Of a stretch of DNA of 64,000 nt, positions 63,301-64,000 are shown in pieces (the first letter of the stretch is position 1; each line of letters opens with the position of its first letter). Source of the DNA: Parus major (taxonomy: Eukaryota > Chordata > Aves > Passeriformes > Paridae); the NCBI RefSeq assembly GCF_001522545.3, contig NC_031783.1, forward strand, positions 5,161,580 through 5,225,579. The letters run 5' to 3'. Both the position numbers and the translations under genes were made by a program. Below the pieces are notes generated by a model, which was not told the DNA's origin, searched no databases, and saw nothing but the letters and a program-made list of their open reading frames with translations.

Positions 63301-64000
63301 GGAACCAATTTGACTGAAAACCAGTACTTTTACAAACACAGCAAGACGAAAAAATGCCTTGAATATGATCTGTTTTGGCATGTGATGGGCAATTGGGAAT
63401 GCTGACATAAAAGAAATGGAGTCAAAATTCTGGCTGAGGCCCTTTTGGTGAGTGCCTGTACTTTGTCCCTGTTTGGCTGACACTGCCCATAATGAAATGG
63501 GGTGAGCTGGAGTAGCAAAAGTAAGCAGAGACAACCCAAAATGTTTTGATCTGCAAGGCCAGAACTAGAACTTCAGATCTGGAGTAAAAGGCAAAGAGAA
63601 TATTAGGCAAAAAAAAAGAGTTTTTAAAGAAAGCATATCCCATATCCATGTTTATTGGATTTTAGGGTTTGTTTCTGTCTGTTCCCAGGAGTAAAATACA
63701 GAAAGAGTTACAGAACATTTGTTGACAACAACAGACTATAGCAATGGGGGGAGAAAAATATGCTTTGGAGTAAGTGCTTCAGCATCCTCATAAATCTGCC
63801 CTGGAATAGACTCTGGCCATTGTATTTCTGAGGCTGTTACAACAGAGAGCACAGCATGGTGGTTGCTCTCACCATGGCAACCCAGAAAACTGCCCCATCA
63901 CAGAAGGCTTGCACTCTGCAACACCCATCTCTCCCTGTCCTGCTTCTCAAAGGAGCCTGATACATTCAGGACTTGAAGTAGCACTTGAAGCCCGAGCCCA
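57374..64000. other. Upstream intergenic DNA, no gene recognised
   Basis: This stretch is largely AT-rich and has no long conserved-looking frame. The largest (175 codons near 61.0-61.6 kb, 143 codons near 62.5-62.9 kb) overlap other frames and have no recognisable domain. Two patches (about 59460-59605 and 61690-61870) are dense in TAAT/ATTA and CAAT-like motifs and could be conserved non-coding elements. No transposon or RNA gene was identified. Confidence 0.55.
57806..57845. repeat. 20-bp direct duplication
   Basis: There are two adjacent copies of TTCTTTCCTTCTGGAAGATA (second copy from 57826, diverging at the end). Each contains TTCTGGAA, an inverted TTC/GAA pair. Confidence 0.85.

Overview
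This window is eukaryotic nuclear DNA, most likely from a bird. The reasons are a vertebrate-type CpG island promoter around 26.1-28.1 kb, a recognisable first coding exon with a GT splice donor, long AT-rich non-coding flanks, few interspersed repeats, and one fragment that resembles the 3' end of a CR1 LINE (CR1 is the dominant retrotransposon of birds and other sauropsids). I see no operons, prokaryotic genes, CRISPR arrays or rRNA genes, and I recognised no tRNA.

The only gene I can name is USP7 (ubiquitin-specific protease 7, HAUSP), on the minus strand. Its first coding exon is at 26797-26878. It encodes an N-terminus beginning MNHHQQQQQHQK and ending LSEPEDMEME, followed directly by a GTAAAG donor. 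Everything from 26796 down to base 1 (about 26.8 kb) is then intron 1. I found no sequence encoding the expected second exon, so the intron probably continues beyond the left edge. The exon lies inside a roughly 2-kb CpG island that also holds the promoter, a 34-bp GC-rich tandem repeat (27656-27750), YY1-type motifs and features suggesting divergent transcription towards the right.

From about 28.1 kb to the right end (about 36 kb) lies the region upstream of USP7. It has no recognisable gene. It holds a CR1-like remnant (32.03 kb), a four-copy 11-bp array of E-boxes (33.12 kb), a possible orphan coding exon on the minus strand (45.71-45.95 kb), a small CpG-dense patch (50.4-50.7 kb), a perfect 16-bp hairpin (51.5 kb) and a dense cluster of tandem repeats with two assembly gaps (52.1-57.4 kb).

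Intron 1 has one notable open frame, 172 codons with several hydrophobic stretches (24937-25455, minus). I cannot assign it to a family, and it may be a chance ORF.

The long reading frames inside the CpG island and inside the tandem arrays are by-products of base composition, not genes. I did not find a convincing new biological system. The best leads are the possible exon at 45707-45949, the E-box array and the divergent-promoter layout.
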